A stretch of DNA of 64,000 nucleotides, from the NCBI GenBank assembly GCA_945890485.1, contig CAMDCN010000012.1, positions 62,001 to 126,000 on the forward strand, in the 5' to 3' direction. The notes below the pieces were generated by a model. That model saw only the letters and a list, made by a program, of their open reading frames with translations, did no database searches and was not told the DNA's origin. How positions within the stretch are numbered: position 1 is the first letter of the stretch; every line of letters starts with the position of its first letter. A program made the position numbers and the translations under genes. Shown piece by piece: positions 26,299-36,707 of this stretch. This stretch comes from Candidatus Sulfopaludibacter sp. SbA3 (GTDB lineage: Bacteria > Acidobacteriota > Terriglobia > Bryobacterales > Bryobacteraceae).

Positions 26299-28716
26299 CT
26301 ATTTCTCCTTCCAAGCGTCTTGGTCCAGGTTCGGGAAGGTGACGGTACAATTGCCGGGATCAATGCCATCCACTCGGTACTTGCCCTTCTCGTTCGTCGT
26401 CCCTTCCGCCACGGTCCCATCCGGCAGCGTGACCCGTACGGCTTCGTTCGGGACATCCGCCCCCGACTCATCCACCAGGTGGACCTCCACCCAGTTTTTC
26501 TTTTCCTTGCTCTCTTCCGACTCTGGCTTGTGCTTCTTGGCCGAATCCACCGGCGCAGCAGCCGCTGATTCCTCGGCCAGTGCGGCCGCGGCGGCCCCAC
26601 CGCCGCTCATCACCTTCGGCAGCGCCGTGGTCCCCGGCTCCAAGGGAGCCGTCGGAGCCTTCGGAGCCACCGGCGCCAAGGCCGACACCGCCGTCCCGCT
26701 CAACGCCGCGCCGCCCGAATTAATCAGCACCATGGTGCCCTTAATGGATACGCCGCTCGGGTCCACCGTCACGAAATTGCCACCGCACTTCAGGGTCACG
26801 CCTGCCGGGCTCGTGATCTCGATCGCCCCGGTGCCGTCGATCTTGATCGTCCCGGTCGACTTAATGTGCGTATTGCCGCCCGCCTGATAGAGCGAGTCCG
26901 AGCCCACTTTCAAGGTGTGGCCACCGGTGATGTCTGTCGCCGATTTGCCTTTGATTTTCAGACTGTAGTCGGCCCCAATCTCGGACGAACTGTTCACGCC
27001 GATTTTGGCGTCGTAGTTCGTGTCGTAGGCGATCTTCACGTCGCCCACCACCTTTTCATGGAAGTCGTGTCCGATATTGGCTTTGTAGTCGTTCTTGGTG
27101 CGGAAGTCGACGTCTTTCTCCCCGTTCAGGAAGATCATCTCCTCGCCCTTCTTGTCCTCGAACCGCAACTCGTTCAGGTTATCGCTGCCGGCCTTGGGCG
27201 AACTCCGCGTCTTGATGCCCGACATCGTATTGTGGTCCGGCAGCACATGCGGCGGCATGCAATCCGCGTTGTACACGCAGCCCACTACAATCGGCCGGTC
27301 CGGGTCGCCCTCTTCGAAGGCGACCACCACCTCCATGCCAATTCGCGGAATGAATACAGTGCCGAAGTTCTTCCCGGCCCACAACGTGGCCACGCGAATC
27401 CAGCAGGAGCTGCACGCGTCGTATTTTCCCTGCCGGTCCCAATGGAACTGCACCTTGATGCGACCGTACTTGTCGGTGAAAATCTCTTCGGTGCCCGGTC
27501 CCGTGACCACGGCTGTCTGGGTGCCGTGAATCACGGGTTTCGGAGTTAACTGTAGCGGCCGGTACGGCAGAGCCGACGGAATACAGCGGAAGCTCACCTC
27601 TTCGAAATACTCATCCGAGCCATCGCCGCCCGAGACGTAGTCGCTGCCTTGGCTGAAAGTCAGATCAGCTTCCGTCACCACATATGCGCCGTCGTCGCTA
27701 AAGTGACGCACGAGGTTGAATTTGTGTCCGGCGGTTATCCCTCCGAAGTCCGTGCGGGCTTCCATCACCAGCCCCGGCAACGCTTCCTGTTGCATCCGGA
27801 TGCCGACCGTCCGCGAGTTGTCCTGGAATATCTTCTGGATCTCGTTCGCCTGCTCCCCGCCGCCAGCTGAAATTCCGTCGAATCGCTGTGCGTAAGCGCC
27901 AGGATAGTCGAAAATCTCGAGCTTATCGTTGGCAACATTCAGCTTATGAGCCACGCTGCCAACCTGCACCGTTTCCGTAATCGTATCTTCCGTTTCCAGG
28001 TGCCGATGGGGCAGCTCGAAGCAGTGGTCCCACAGCGTCACCTTGCCGCTGCGCAGCGACTGGACTTTCTCCCAATAGAGAATGCCCTCTTCGGTTTCTG
28101 CCCCTCCCCCGATCTCCGCATACCCCAGTTCATTCATATGCGGCATATCGGCGTGCGCCGACGTAGCATTCGCGACCACCATCTTGTGCCCGCCATCCGT
28201 GAACTTGAAGTAGTAGAAGATCCCTTCTTCTTCCATCAGCCGCGAAGCGAACGCAAAATCCGTCTCCCGGTATTGCACGCAATAGTCGCGAGGCTCGAAC
28301 GTGCCTTGTGTCTCGAATGAGACATCGATCCCGGTTAGCACATTCTTTAAAATGTCCGGCACCGTCATCTGCTGGAAAATCCGGCTCTGTTGAATCTTTG
28401 TCAGGAGCCACAGCTTCGGCACAATCTCAAACCGGTAAGCAGTGTAGTCAAAGCCCCGCGCCCCACGGGCGCACCGCACCACGATTCCGTTCAGATACCG
28501 GAAGCCGTCATTGGCCAGCCGGATCGACACCGTCATCGCCTTGCCAATCAGCTTCGAAAAATCGACATCCGTGTCATTCCCCGTAAACGCCTCAATCTCG
28601 TAGGAGAAGAGCGACGACACCGCCTCACGCCCGCGGACGGAGCGGATCAGCAGGACGTCTTCGCCCAGCGGGGTCGTTAGGACAAGGCGACGATCTTTCT
28701 GTGTAAGTTGAGCCAT
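26299..28716 (-). CDS. vgrG: T6SS spike protein VgrG with C-terminal Ig-like extension
   Basis: An 805-aa TssI/VgrG trimer subunit. Residues about 1-380 are the gp27-like hub (LFSYEIEAFTGNDTDVDFSK, QMTVPDILKNVL, YCVQYRETDFAFASRLMEEE), followed by the gp5 OB-fold (GTEEIFTDKYGRIKVQFHWD, RIGMEVVVAFEEGDPDRP) and the DUF2345-like beta-helix needle. After an Ala/Pro linker (residues about 660-720) there is an extra domain (NWVEVHLVDESGADVPNEAV ... TNEKGKYRVDG) of the carboxypeptidase-regulatory/Ig type, probably a cargo-docking module. It follows tssH after a gap containing a hairpin, so its expression may be tuned separately. Confidence 0.95.
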   Translation of the reverse strand: MAQLTQKDRRLVLTTPLGEDVLLIRSVRGREAVSSLFSYEIEAFTGNDTDVDFSKLIGKAMTVSIRLANDGFRYLNGIVVRCARGARGFDYTAYRFEIVPKLWLLTKIQQSRIFQQMTVPDILKNVLTGIDVSFETQGTFEPRDYCVQYRETDFAFASRLMEEEGIFYYFKFTDGGHKMVVANATSAHADMPHMNELGYAEIGGGAETEEGILYWEKVQSLRSGKVTLWDHCFELPHRHLETEDTITETVQVGSVAHKLNVANDKLEIFDYPGAYAQRFDGISAGGGEQANEIQKIFQDNSRTVGIRMQQEALPGLVMEARTDFGGITAGHKFNLVRHFSDDGAYVVTEADLTFSQGSDYVSGGDGSDEYFEEVSFRCIPSALPYRPLQLTPKPVIHGTQTAVVTGPGTEEIFTDKYGRIKVQFHWDRQGKYDACSSCWIRVATLWAGKNFGTVFIPRIGMEVVVAFEEGDPDRPIVVGCVYNADCMPPHVLPDHNTMSGIKTRSSPKAGSDNLNELRFEDKKGEEMIFLNGEKDVDFRTKNDYKANIGHDFHEKVVGDVKIAYDTNYDAKIGVNSSSEIGADYSLKIKGKSATDITGGHTLKVGSDSLYQAGGNTHIKSTGTIKIDGTGAIEITSPAGVTLKCGGNFVTVDPSGVSIKGTMVLINSGGAALSGTAVSALAPVAPKAPTAPLEPGTTALPKVMSGGGAAAAALAEESAAAAPVDSAKKHKPESEESKEKKNWVEVHLVDESGADVPNEAVRVTLPDGTVAEGTTNEKGKYRVDGIDPGNCTVTFPNLDQDAWKEK

Positions 28717-28768
28717 ACCGATTCTTCCGTTCTCAAAAGATAGCGCGCAAACAAGGCTGGAAATACAT

Positions 28769-28799
28769 CAGGCAGGAGCCGCCAAGCGACCCCTGCCTG
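28769..28799 (-). terminator. Hairpin between tssH and vgrG
   Basis: CAGGCAGG and CCTGCCTG form a perfect 8-bp stem with a 15-nt loop. No long T-tract follows on the minus strand, so it is more likely an attenuator or RNA processing element than a full terminator. Confidence 0.45.
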
Positions 28800-28812
28800 T
28801 AGGTACACCGCG

Positions 28813-31458
28813 TTAGGAGTAAAGGAAGGCGCCGTCGTCACCAATTGTGACGTTGATCGCCTCTTTGTGCTCGCCGGCCGCCATCATCGAAAGGATCTGG
28901 TTCGAGATATCCGGCAGCAAGGAGTTCGTCAGAATGTTGTCCACGTTGCGGGCGCCGCTTTCGACTTCGGTACAACGCGCGGCCACGGAATCAAGGACTT
29001 TTTCGTCATACTGCAACGCCATCGCGTGATTCTCTTTGAGCCGCCGCTGGATTTTGCCCAGCTTCAGCTTGATGATCTGCTTCAGCGCCGCGTCGCGAAC
29101 CGGGTAGTACGGGATGATCACCATACGGCCCAGGAACGCTGGCTTGAACACCTTATCCAACTCCGGCTTGATCGTCTTGACGATCCCTGCCGGTGTCGGC
29201 GCGGTCTCCATATCCGCCGTCAGCTTCATGATCTGATCCGTCGCCGCGTTCGTCGTCAGGATGATGATCGTATTCTTGAAGTCGATCTCCCGCCCTTCAC
29301 CGTCTTCCATCTGCCCCTTATCGAACACCTGGAAGAACAGCTCCAACACGTCCGGATGCGCCTTCTCGACCTCATCGAGGAGCACTACCGAATATGGCCG
29401 GCGACGCACGGCTTCCGTCAACACGCCTCCTTCGCCGTAGCCCACGTATCCGGGAGGCGAACCCTTCAGCGTCGACACCGTATGCGCTTCCTGGAACTCG
29501 CTCATGTTGATGGTGATCATGTTCCGCTCACCGCCGTACAGCAGATCCGCCAGCGTCAGCGCCGTCTCGGTCTTACCGACGCCCGACGGACCCACCAGCA
29601 TGAACACGCCAATCGGCTTGTTCGGATCTTCCATCTTGGCCTTGGTCACCTTAATGCGCTGTGCGATCGTATCGAGCGCGTGGTCCTGACCAATCACCCG
29701 CTGCGTGAGCTGCGCGGTCAGATTGAGCGTGTTCTCAATCTCGTCCTTCAGCATCTTGCCAACCGGGATACCCGTCCACGACGAGATGATCTCGCTGACG
29801 GCCTGGCCGTCGAGACAAACGCCCATCAGCGGCGTCTCGCCCTGCAGCGCCTTCAATTCGCCATCCATCTTGGCCAACTCTTCCCGCATCGGGCCCAATT
29901 CCGCCGCCGCGTTCGCCTCGTGCGCCTTCTCTTCAATCTGCCCGCGCAGTTCGCGCAGCTTCATGACGAGACCGGTTTCTTTCTCGAACCGCTCCTTCAA
30001 CGCCGCGACGTCCACCTTCGACTTGGCCAGTTCCTCTTCAATCGAAGCTAACCGCTTGGCGTGATCGGTGCCCACGGCCTGCTCGCGCGTCAGCACGCGC
30101 TGCTGCACTTCGAGGTCGTCGATGCGCCGCGTCAAATCCTCAATCGCCGCCGGTGTCGAGTTCTGGCCCAGCGCCAACTTCGCGCAGGCCGTATCGAGTA
30201 CGCTAACGGCCTTGTCCGGCAACTGCCGGCCGGCGACATACCGGTGCGACAACCGAACCGCCGCTTCCAAACCTTCATCTAGAATCCGCACCTGATGATG
30301 CTTTTCGAGCATGCCGACGATGCCGCGCATCATCACCATACAAACATCCTCAGTCGGCTCTTCCACTTTCACAACCTGGAAGCGCCGTGCCAATGCCGGG
30401 TCCTTTTCGAAGTACTTCTTATACTCGCTCCACGTCGTCGCCGCCACTGTCCGCATCTCGCCGCGCGCCAACGCCGGTTTCAACAGGTTCGCCGCGTCGC
30501 CCTGGCCCGCCTGACCACCGGCGCCAATCATGGTGTGCGCTTCGTCAATGAATAGGATGATCGGCTTCGGGCTCGATTTAACTTCCTCGATCAATCCCTT
30601 CAGCCGGTTTTCGAATTCGCCCTTGATACCCGCGCCCGCCTGCAGCAGAGCCAAGTCCAGCGAATGGAGCTCGACATTTTTGAGCGGCCCGGGAACGTCG
30701 CCCGTCGCAATCCGCAGCGCGAACCCTTCTACGACAGCCGTCTTGCCGACGCCCGGCTCACCGGTCAGGATCGGGTTGTTCTGCCGACGGCGCAGCAGGA
30801 TGTCGATCACCTGACGGATCTCGCCGTCCCGGCCCAGCACCGGATCAATCTTGCCCTTCCGCGCCTTTTCGGTCAGATTTTCGGTGTAGGCATCGAGGTT
30901 CGGCTGTTTGCCGCTGCCGGCCTTCGCCGGACCACCCGCGCCCCCGCCACTCGAAGGACCGGCCGCCGCCAACGGCGCAACCGATTCGTTCGACGCATCC
31001 GCGATGGCCGAGAACTCTTTCTTCAGCCCATCGGCGTTGATCTTCTGCAGCTCTTTCGAAATGTCTCGCACCATGCGGGCGAGTTCCTCATTGCTAAGCA
31101 AGGCCAGCAGAGAAAGTCCGGTCCGGATCTGCCCGTCGCCGAACTCGATCGAACCAATGGTCCACGCCTCGGTGAACATTTTCAGCAACGAAGGAGAGAT
31201 CGCCGGGGTCCGTGCGTTGCCCGTCTTCAGCCGGTCCAAGCTCCGGTCCAACTCCTGCGTCAGCCGGGAAGCATCGACGCCGAAGTGCCGCATGATATGC
31301 GCGGCATCGCTGTCCGTGGCATCGAGCAGCTTTCGCAGAAAGTGCTCGATCTCAATGTCATAGTGCGTCCGCGACAGCGCCAATCCGGCGGCGCCTTCGA
31401 GCGCGGCGCGGGTCGTCTGGTTCAATTTGCCAATCAGGCTTTTTAGATTTACGCTCAT
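28813..31458 (-). CDS. tssH: T6SS sheath-recycling ATPase ClpV
   Basis: An 881-aa hexameric AAA+ disaggregase that dismantles contracted TssB/TssC sheath. Residues 1-150 are the Clp N-domain ([20 protein letters not shown]), then a Gly/Ala linker, NBD1 with [15 protein letters not shown] and [14 protein letters not shown], a middle coiled coil of about 130 residues ([20 protein letters not shown]), and NBD2 with [20 protein letters not shown] and [20 protein letters not shown]. The start is 9 nt after tssG, within one transcript. Distinguished from ClpB by the TssH-type N-domain and T6SS context. Confidence 0.95.
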   Translation of the reverse strand: MSVNLKSLIGKLNQTTRAALEGAAGLALSRTHYDIEIEHFLRKLLDATDSDAAHIMRHFGVDASRLTQELDRSLDRLKTGNARTPAISPSLLKMFTEAWTIGSIEFGDGQIRTGLSLLALLSNEELARMVRDISKELQKINADGLKKEFSAIADASNESVAPLAAAGPSSGGGAGGPAKAGSGKQPNLDAYTENLTEKARKGKIDPVLGRDGEIRQVIDILLRRRQNNPILTGEPGVGKTAVVEGFALRIATGDVPGPLKNVELHSLDLALLQAGAGIKGEFENRLKGLIEEVKSSPKPIILFIDEAHTMIGAGGQAGQGDAANLLKPALARGEMRTVAATTWSEYKKYFEKDPALARRFQVVKVEEPTEDVCMVMMRGIVGMLEKHHQVRILDEGLEAAVRLSHRYVAGRQLPDKAVSVLDTACAKLALGQNSTPAAIEDLTRRIDDLEVQQRVLTREQAVGTDHAKRLASIEEELAKSKVDVAALKERFEKETGLVMKLRELRGQIEEKAHEANAAAELGPMREELAKMDGELKALQGETPLMGVCLDGQAVSEIISSWTGIPVGKMLKDEIENTLNLTAQLTQRVIGQDHALDTIAQRIKVTKAKMEDPNKPIGVFMLVGPSGVGKTETALTLADLLYGGERNMITINMSEFQEAHTVSTLKGSPPGYVGYGEGGVLTEAVRRRPYSVVLLDEVEKAHPDVLELFFQVFDKGQMEDGEGREIDFKNTIIILTTNAATDQIMKLTADMETAPTPAGIVKTIKPELDKVFKPAFLGRMVIIPYYPVRDAALKQIIKLKLGKIQRRLKENHAMALQYDEKVLDSVAARCTEVESGARNVDNILTNSLLPDISNQILSMMAAGEHKEAINVTIGDDGAFLYS

Positions 31459-31466
31459 GTGCTCAC

Positions 31467-32573
31467 CTAGAAACGAAGTATTGCATCAGCCGCATCGGCA
31501 TGGCGCGGCGCCGTCTTGACCCAGGAGGTCCATCCCAGTTGGATGTTCTCGAGGGTGAACTCTTCTTCCTCGCGAACGGCGGGAGGCCGGGGGCCGATGT
31601 GGCATTCCGGCACTTCATCCTTCGCGAGAATTAACTTCACTTCAAAATCGATCGTCGGACCGCCAAACAACCGGGCCAGCGCCTTTAACGGCTCATGACC
31701 TACGCCATTTGGTAGAAAACCACAGTACTGCTCCAGCGACAAGGGGCCCAGCACGATGCGCACCGCCGACTGCTGGTCGTACACCTCGTCTCCCACCACC
31801 GCTCCGAATCCTAACTGCTCGGAGATGGTAACGTCTTCCGCATCGAGACAACACTGGGTCTCTTCAATCAGCGGATACCACCCGCCAATGAACTGCTCCA
31901 CTTCGCACGGCACGTCGAAATAGTCCGCCACCAAATTGCGCAGCGCCGACGCCGACCTGGCCCGTTGGCCCAACAAACCGGTGTAGAAAATCAGCGAGTC
32001 GTCCGGCAGCGGCTGCCGATTCTCGAGCCCCTGCGTGCCCAGCCCGATGAGGTCGAGCAGATGATGCGAGAACCGGTCCCGGTCCCCCCGTTCATATGCA
32101 ATCGGAAACCGGTACTTCTCCCAGGCCTGATAGAACAGGGAGATCATCCGGTGATTAAAGATGTCGAGGAACGAAACGGCGGAGTGATCCCGCGCCCGGA
32201 GCCGTTCCCGCATCAGTTCCGTATAGTAGAGCGGCAGCACGCCCTGGGGCCCGGTCAACCCCATGAAATTCACTTTTACCCGGGCAGGCTGTCCCTCGAC
32301 GAACTCAATCCCTTCGATCGGGCTGGCTGGGAACCCCATCTCCTGGTTCACTTCGAATCGCGCCACTTCGGTACCCGGCACGCTGAACCGCCCCACCGGC
32401 GCACGGTCCGGGGAGAGCCGTTCGAGCAGACGCACCGCTTGAAAGAACTCGAAGTCGTAGCCGCGATCCGCCAACCGCTGCTGCAGCAGCGCCATTCCCG
32501 GACGATACGCCGGAGGCGCTTCCATTGGCGGCGCGACTACAGGAGGATCTGGTGGCCGGTTCTCGGAGGCCAT
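31467..32573 (-). CDS. tssG: T6SS baseplate protein TssG
   Basis: A 368-aa wedge component that binds TssF in a TssF2-TssG complex. Family features are FEFFQAVRLLERLSPDRAPV near residue 40, RFEVNQEMGFPASPIEGIEF, and the central QGVLPLYYTELMRERLRARD ... FLDIFNHRMISLFYQAWEKY. The N-terminal 25 residues are Pro-rich. ATG 32573 overlaps tssF by 37 bp. An internal ATG at 32525 would remove the overlap, so the exact start is uncertain. Confidence 0.93.
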   Translation of the reverse strand: MASENRPPDPPVVAPPMEAPPAYRPGMALLQQRLADRGYDFEFFQAVRLLERLSPDRAPVGRFSVPGTEVARFEVNQEMGFPASPIEGIEFVEGQPARVKVNFMGLTGPQGVLPLYYTELMRERLRARDHSAVSFLDIFNHRMISLFYQAWEKYRFPIAYERGDRDRFSHHLLDLIGLGTQGLENRQPLPDDSLIFYTGLLGQRARSASALRNLVADYFDVPCEVEQFIGGWYPLIEETQCCLDAEDVTISEQLGFGAVVGDEVYDQQSAVRIVLGPLSLEQYCGFLPNGVGHEPLKALARLFGGPTIDFEVKLILAKDEVPECHIGPRPPAVREEEEFTLENIQLGWTSWVKTAPRHADAADAILRF

Positions 32574-34378
32574 GCGCCCAATACCTCCTTCCGCTGCTTC
32601 GTCCGCACCGTGAGCTGGCTGAAGCTGTTCATCGTCACGTAGAGGGCCAGGAAACGATCCATCATACTCGCGAACAAATACGCGCCGGCACCAACGAACT
32701 GTTCTTCATCCAGTTCCACCTCAATTTTCAAGCCGCGCGCGAACGAAATCCCATTCTCCGACACGAGACGTGCAAAATGGCGCTGGCTCGTAATCGACGA
32801 GATCCCCAGAATTTGCTTCTGCAGTGCCGGTGAGTTCTCAAAATCGTAGAGGCGCAGAATCTCCTGGAAGCTCTCCTTGCCATCCTCCACGATCGACAAA
32901 TAATTCAGCGAAAGATGGGAGATGAGACGCCACAATGCCCCTTTCCCGACAGGAGGCCGCACTGGTGAAGTCATCTTTCTCAACACCGTCACTTTCCGGA
33001 TCGGCGCGAGCCCCTGCGGCTCCAAGTCGCCCATCTCATTGCCGATCGGCATGCGGGAAGGCAGATCCCGGTTCGAACAGATCGTCCGAACGGTGATCGC
33101 GTCAAAGTCCGGCCGCATGGGGCGTCCCGACAGATCGACCAGCGAGATCGACATCTCCGTCCCGTCGTCGTTCCGTCGCGTACTCTGGCGCCGAACCGCC
33201 TGCCAGAACGTCTGCTTTTTCTCCCTGGACGCGCCGTGCCGGTAGGAGTAAAACGGTTCGAAGTAGGTGATGTCCCCCGTCGATGGGTTCGAGCTCAAGA
33301 CCTCTTCAATCGAAAAGATCTCCATCGCGAGTGGTCGCCGCACGTCCGGTACGATGTTGTACTCAGTCTTGTTGTGCGACAGCAGAATCGGCTCCGCGGT
33401 CTGCTTGAAGAGGTTGATAATCGGCGTGCAATTCAGCTTCAACGTCGTCGGCCCCACGCCGACTTCGAGTTGCTGCATCCGGTCCGGCCGCTCAAATCGG
33501 CTGACTAGAATCACGATCTCGAACCCTGCCTTGAACCCCGACCCGACCAAAGCTTCAAGCCCGGAAAGCTCCACGAAGAAGAATTTTTCTGGAAAGTGGA
33601 AGAACTCCTGAATCAGGCGGTAGCCTTCAAAGCTTCGCCGCGGATAGGGAATCAGCGCCTCTTTCTCATCGAAGCCCACTGGCTGCAGGCAGCTGGCCGG
33701 TAGCACCACCGGCGCCTTCCGGGAGTTTGGCGTCAGGTCCCGCAGCAACACCTGCGTGGTGTTGTTGCAAAGCAACTCATACAGCGAATGGACCATCGAC
33801 GCTTCGCCGTTCAAAAAGAAGCGCAGCGACCGCAGATTGAGTTTGTCGGCCTGCACCCCGGGCGCAAACCGGATTTCGGTGCGCAGGGCCGCTGTCGCCC
33901 CGCTCGCCTTCGGCGCCGGACTCAGCCGGTCAGGAGTCTTCCACGCCGTGCCGCCCAGCATGAGCGGCCACATCGTGACGTCGAAACTGGTGCGGAAACG
34001 CAACGGTAACCCGTCAATCGGACGCGAACTCAAAACGGCCCCCCGCGGCACCGGGAAGCCTGTAATCAAGGCAGCATTCTCCGGGTCCGAAGAGAGCTCG
34101 GCCACCGACATCGACGGCACCGGACGCACAAAATGCGGGTAGATGACCCCGAGAAGAGCCTCGGTGATCTCGGGGAACTCGTCGTCGATTTTGAGATGGA
34201 CGCGGCCGGCCAGGAAGGCGAACGCCTCAATCATGCGTTCGACGTGCGGGTCTTCGCACTGCGTCGGCTCCAGCATCAGCCGGCTGGCAATTTTTGGATA
34301 CTTGTCGGCGAACTCCGCGCCCATCTGACGCAAAAAGGTCAGTTCGCGCTCATAGTAGTGCAGCAGTTCGTCACGCAC
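32537..34378 (-). CDS. tssF: T6SS baseplate protein TssF
   Basis: A 613-aa baseplate wedge protein. The N-terminus RDELLHYYERELTFLRQMGA, EFADKYPKIASRLML and DPHVERMIEAFAFLAGRVHL are diagnostic for VasA/ImpG (TssF). Length is normal for the family. Its start overlaps the tssE stop by 8 bp, so the tssE-tssF-tssG genes are translationally chained, matching their joint assembly in the baseplate. Cytosolic. Confidence 0.95.
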   Translation of the reverse strand: MRDELLHYYERELTFLRQMGAEFADKYPKIASRLMLEPTQCEDPHVERMIEAFAFLAGRVHLKIDDEFPEITEALLGVIYPHFVRPVPSMSVAELSSDPENAALITGFPVPRGAVLSSRPIDGLPLRFRTSFDVTMWPLMLGGTAWKTPDRLSPAPKASGATAALRTEIRFAPGVQADKLNLRSLRFFLNGEASMVHSLYELLCNNTTQVLLRDLTPNSRKAPVVLPASCLQPVGFDEKEALIPYPRRSFEGYRLIQEFFHFPEKFFFVELSGLEALVGSGFKAGFEIVILVSRFERPDRMQQLEVGVGPTTLKLNCTPIINLFKQTAEPILLSHNKTEYNIVPDVRRPLAMEIFSIEEVLSSNPSTGDITYFEPFYSYRHGASREKKQTFWQAVRRQSTRRNDDGTEMSISLVDLSGRPMRPDFDAITVRTICSNRDLPSRMPIGNEMGDLEPQGLAPIRKVTVLRKMTSPVRPPVGKGALWRLISHLSLNYLSIVEDGKESFQEILRLYDFENSPALQKQILGISSITSQRHFARLVSENGISFARGLKIEVELDEEQFVGAGAYLFASMMDRFLALYVTMNSFSQLTVRTKQRKEVLGAWPPRTGHQILL

Positions 34379-34868
34379 CGCCCTCTCCCTTCACGATGTA
34401 CGCTTGACTCGTCAAATCAAGCATCGTATCGAACGTGACGCGCTCAGGCGCCGGATCCATCTCCAGCATCCCATCAATTCGGAAACGCAACTGCTTTGAA
34501 CCCGGCTCGACCGGCTCCATAAAGACCTTCGGGTTGATCAACCGGGGTTCAAAGATCGCCACGGTCGCCTCCAACATCCACGTCAGCCGGTTCTGATCTT
34601 TGGCCGAATGCAGTCCGAAATTCGTCAGGTCCGGCAGGCCATAGTTGAACAGCGAACGGGTCAACTCCGACTTGGCATCCACCGACTCTTCCTTGATCCG
34701 GCGTGAGTTCAGCAACCACTCGAGATCGCGCTTCACCGCCGTCTTCAATACCCGAATCGACTGCGCCCGGGACATCCGCGCTTCCGCCGTCGGGTTCTTC
34801 GGCTCGCGATCTATCAGCCGGTCCAGGACGGAGAGCGTTACGTTCTGATCGAAATCACCTTTGGCCAT
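34371..34868 (-). CDS. tssE: T6SS baseplate protein TssE (gp25-like)
   Basis: A 165-aa phage gp25 homologue that nucleates sheath assembly at the baseplate. SVLDRLIDREPKNPTAEA at the N-terminus, the long helix RDLEWLLNSRRIK, SLFNYGLPDLTNFGL and AIFEPRLINPKVFM mark the gp25 fold. TssE is usually about 140-170 aa. It lies 6 nt after tssA and overlaps tssF. Confidence 0.93.
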   Translation of the reverse strand: MAKGDFDQNVTLSVLDRLIDREPKNPTAEARMSRAQSIRVLKTAVKRDLEWLLNSRRIKEESVDAKSELTRSLFNYGLPDLTNFGLHSAKDQNRLTWMLEATVAIFEPRLINPKVFMEPVEPGSKQLRFRIDGMLEMDPAPERVTFDTMLDLTSQAYIVKGEGGA

Positions 34869-34874
34869 GGCGGT

Positions 34875-36704
34875 TTACCGGCTGACGCTCAGCGCCTGAC
34901 CTGGATCCAGCCGGCAGATCTTCGCAAACAGCGCTTTCGCCACCGGGCTCTCCCGATCCTGCCGCACCTGGCACCGGTAGAGAAGCAGAAGCGGATGCGC
35001 CACCGTTTCCACCGGTTCCCACTGATCCAAGCCTCGCGATTCAATCTCAGCGGCCAACTGTTCAAGAATCGACTGCGCAATCACCTCGTTGCCCGTATCC
35101 ATGCAAATCGACGCCAGCTGTGTCTTGCGGAGGAATCGAGCCCGGCCGCTCCGTTCCATCGCCGCTTCTCGCGACAACAGATCCATGGCTTCCCGCGCCC
35201 GGCCACCCCGCGCCGCCTGCCGCGCCAGTTCCCAGGTATCCGGCGGCAGCGGCTCACCGGCCGCGACCTCCGTCAGCATCGTTTCAACCGGCGGCGGAGC
35301 GTAGGAGGTTTCCGTCGACTCCGCTGACGCGCCGCCCGTTAGGACCTCCGCCTTCAACCACGTCATGGTCTCGGAGTTCGCGGTCGGCGTGTCGTCCATC
35401 ATCGTCATCTCAAGCAGGGCTGGGTAATCCGTCAACAGGCCCCGCAAACCCGACTTGATGCCTGTCTGCAGCCCCGCGTAATAGTAACCCAATTGTGAGC
35501 ACGCCTGCGCCGCATACCGGTGAACATCCAACCATCCGCGCCCACACGCGAGCGCTATCGCCATCTCGGCCGTATCCAAGACACCCTGCCAGTTGAACTC
35601 GAGCGAGTGCTGCTTCAACTGCTGGCGGATTTCCGTCGGCGGCGGTTCCAATAGCCGGGCGTCCAACGTATCGCCCCCCGCCCGCAATTCGCCGTGCCGA
35701 AAACTCATCAGCATCAAGTACGGCGCGGGTGAGTACGCATCTTCGGTCCGCAGGAATTTCGCCGCCGAGACCATTCGCTGGATGGCGTCATCGCGATCGA
35801 CTGGCTCCGCGGAAAGCGCCCCACCCTTCTTGACAGGCCGAGCCACCGGCGCCGCCGAGGTCGTCTCATGGTAGGAAACCTCTTCTACTTCTACCGTCTC
35901 CTCGACGGAGCCGCCGTCCACCGGCTCATCGGGTTCTTTCTCGCGTTTCCGGTTCAGCAGGATATTAACGGTCTGGCGGACCTTTTCGAGCGCACCCCGG
36001 AGACTTGACCAGCCCGGCGCCATATCCTGGAACTTCTCTTCGCAGACTACCTGGAGCTCGTCCAGTGTCTCCAGACAGCCGTCCATCGACTCGAGCAGCG
36101 AGACGTACCATGCCTTGGGCGTGGCATTGAATTCCTTATCAAAGTCGTCGGCGCTAAGCTTCCCTTCCTTGATCTTTTCAAGAAAAGGCTCCAGCTTGGT
36201 ACTGTCGGCTTCGGCATCGGCTTTGTAGCCAACCTTCCGCGACTCCTGATACTTGATGTCGCTATATCCCGCCGATGTCTTTACGATCGGGATCATGTGA
36301 ATCTGCAGGTTGAAATTGCCCAACCATTGCAGTGGCGTTGCCCGGAACTCGGCATCGCCATCCTCTAGTTCCGGATAAAGCGTGTCCCAGAACGTCTCCA
36401 CCAGACCCTTGATCAGAACAAGGGCCTTCCGGAACTCGCCGCACCCTTCTTTGCGCAAATGCGCCTCAGCCAACCACGCGGCCAGCTGCAAGTCCTTGGT
36501 CTTAGTTGCCAAGGCCTCCCCGGCCAGCTTAATGACAGTGTTCCAATCGGCAACCTTGCGTTCCCGCTGCCAATCGCCTACAGGCCCCTCGTCATCCTCG
36601 CGACGGGCTTCTTTGATCTTGTCGTATACAGGAGCGTAATAAAGATACTCTCCGCTCGGATTGTCTCCGGGTATCGGATTGAGCAGGTCTTCGCGGAGAG
36701 GCAT
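34875..36704 (-). CDS. tssA: T6SS tail-assembly protein TssA
   Basis: A 609-aa protein with an ImpA N-terminal domain (residues about 1-130: DLLNPIPGDNPSGEYLYYAP, DWNTVIKLAGEALATKTKDL) that coordinates baseplate docking and tube/sheath polymerisation. A middle linker with Glu/Val-rich sequence is followed by a long helical C-terminal part (EFNWQGVLDTAEMAIALA, WELARQAARGGRAREAMDLL) resembling the VasJ-type C-terminus of long TssA proteins. The start is 3 nt after the tagJ stop. Confidence 0.9.
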   Translation of the reverse strand: MPLREDLLNPIPGDNPSGEYLYYAPVYDKIKEARREDDEGPVGDWQRERKVADWNTVIKLAGEALATKTKDLQLAAWLAEAHLRKEGCGEFRKALVLIKGLVETFWDTLYPELEDGDAEFRATPLQWLGNFNLQIHMIPIVKTSAGYSDIKYQESRKVGYKADAEADSTKLEPFLEKIKEGKLSADDFDKEFNATPKAWYVSLLESMDGCLETLDELQVVCEEKFQDMAPGWSSLRGALEKVRQTVNILLNRKREKEPDEPVDGGSVEETVEVEEVSYHETTSAAPVARPVKKGGALSAEPVDRDDAIQRMVSAAKFLRTEDAYSPAPYLMLMSFRHGELRAGGDTLDARLLEPPPTEIRQQLKQHSLEFNWQGVLDTAEMAIALACGRGWLDVHRYAAQACSQLGYYYAGLQTGIKSGLRGLLTDYPALLEMTMMDDTPTANSETMTWLKAEVLTGGASAESTETSYAPPPVETMLTEVAAGEPLPPDTWELARQAARGGRAREAMDLLSREAAMERSGRARFLRKTQLASICMDTGNEVIAQSILEQLAAEIESRGLDQWEPVETVAHPLLLLYRCQVRQDRESPVAKALFAKICRLDPGQALSVSR

Positions 36705-36707
36705 CGT

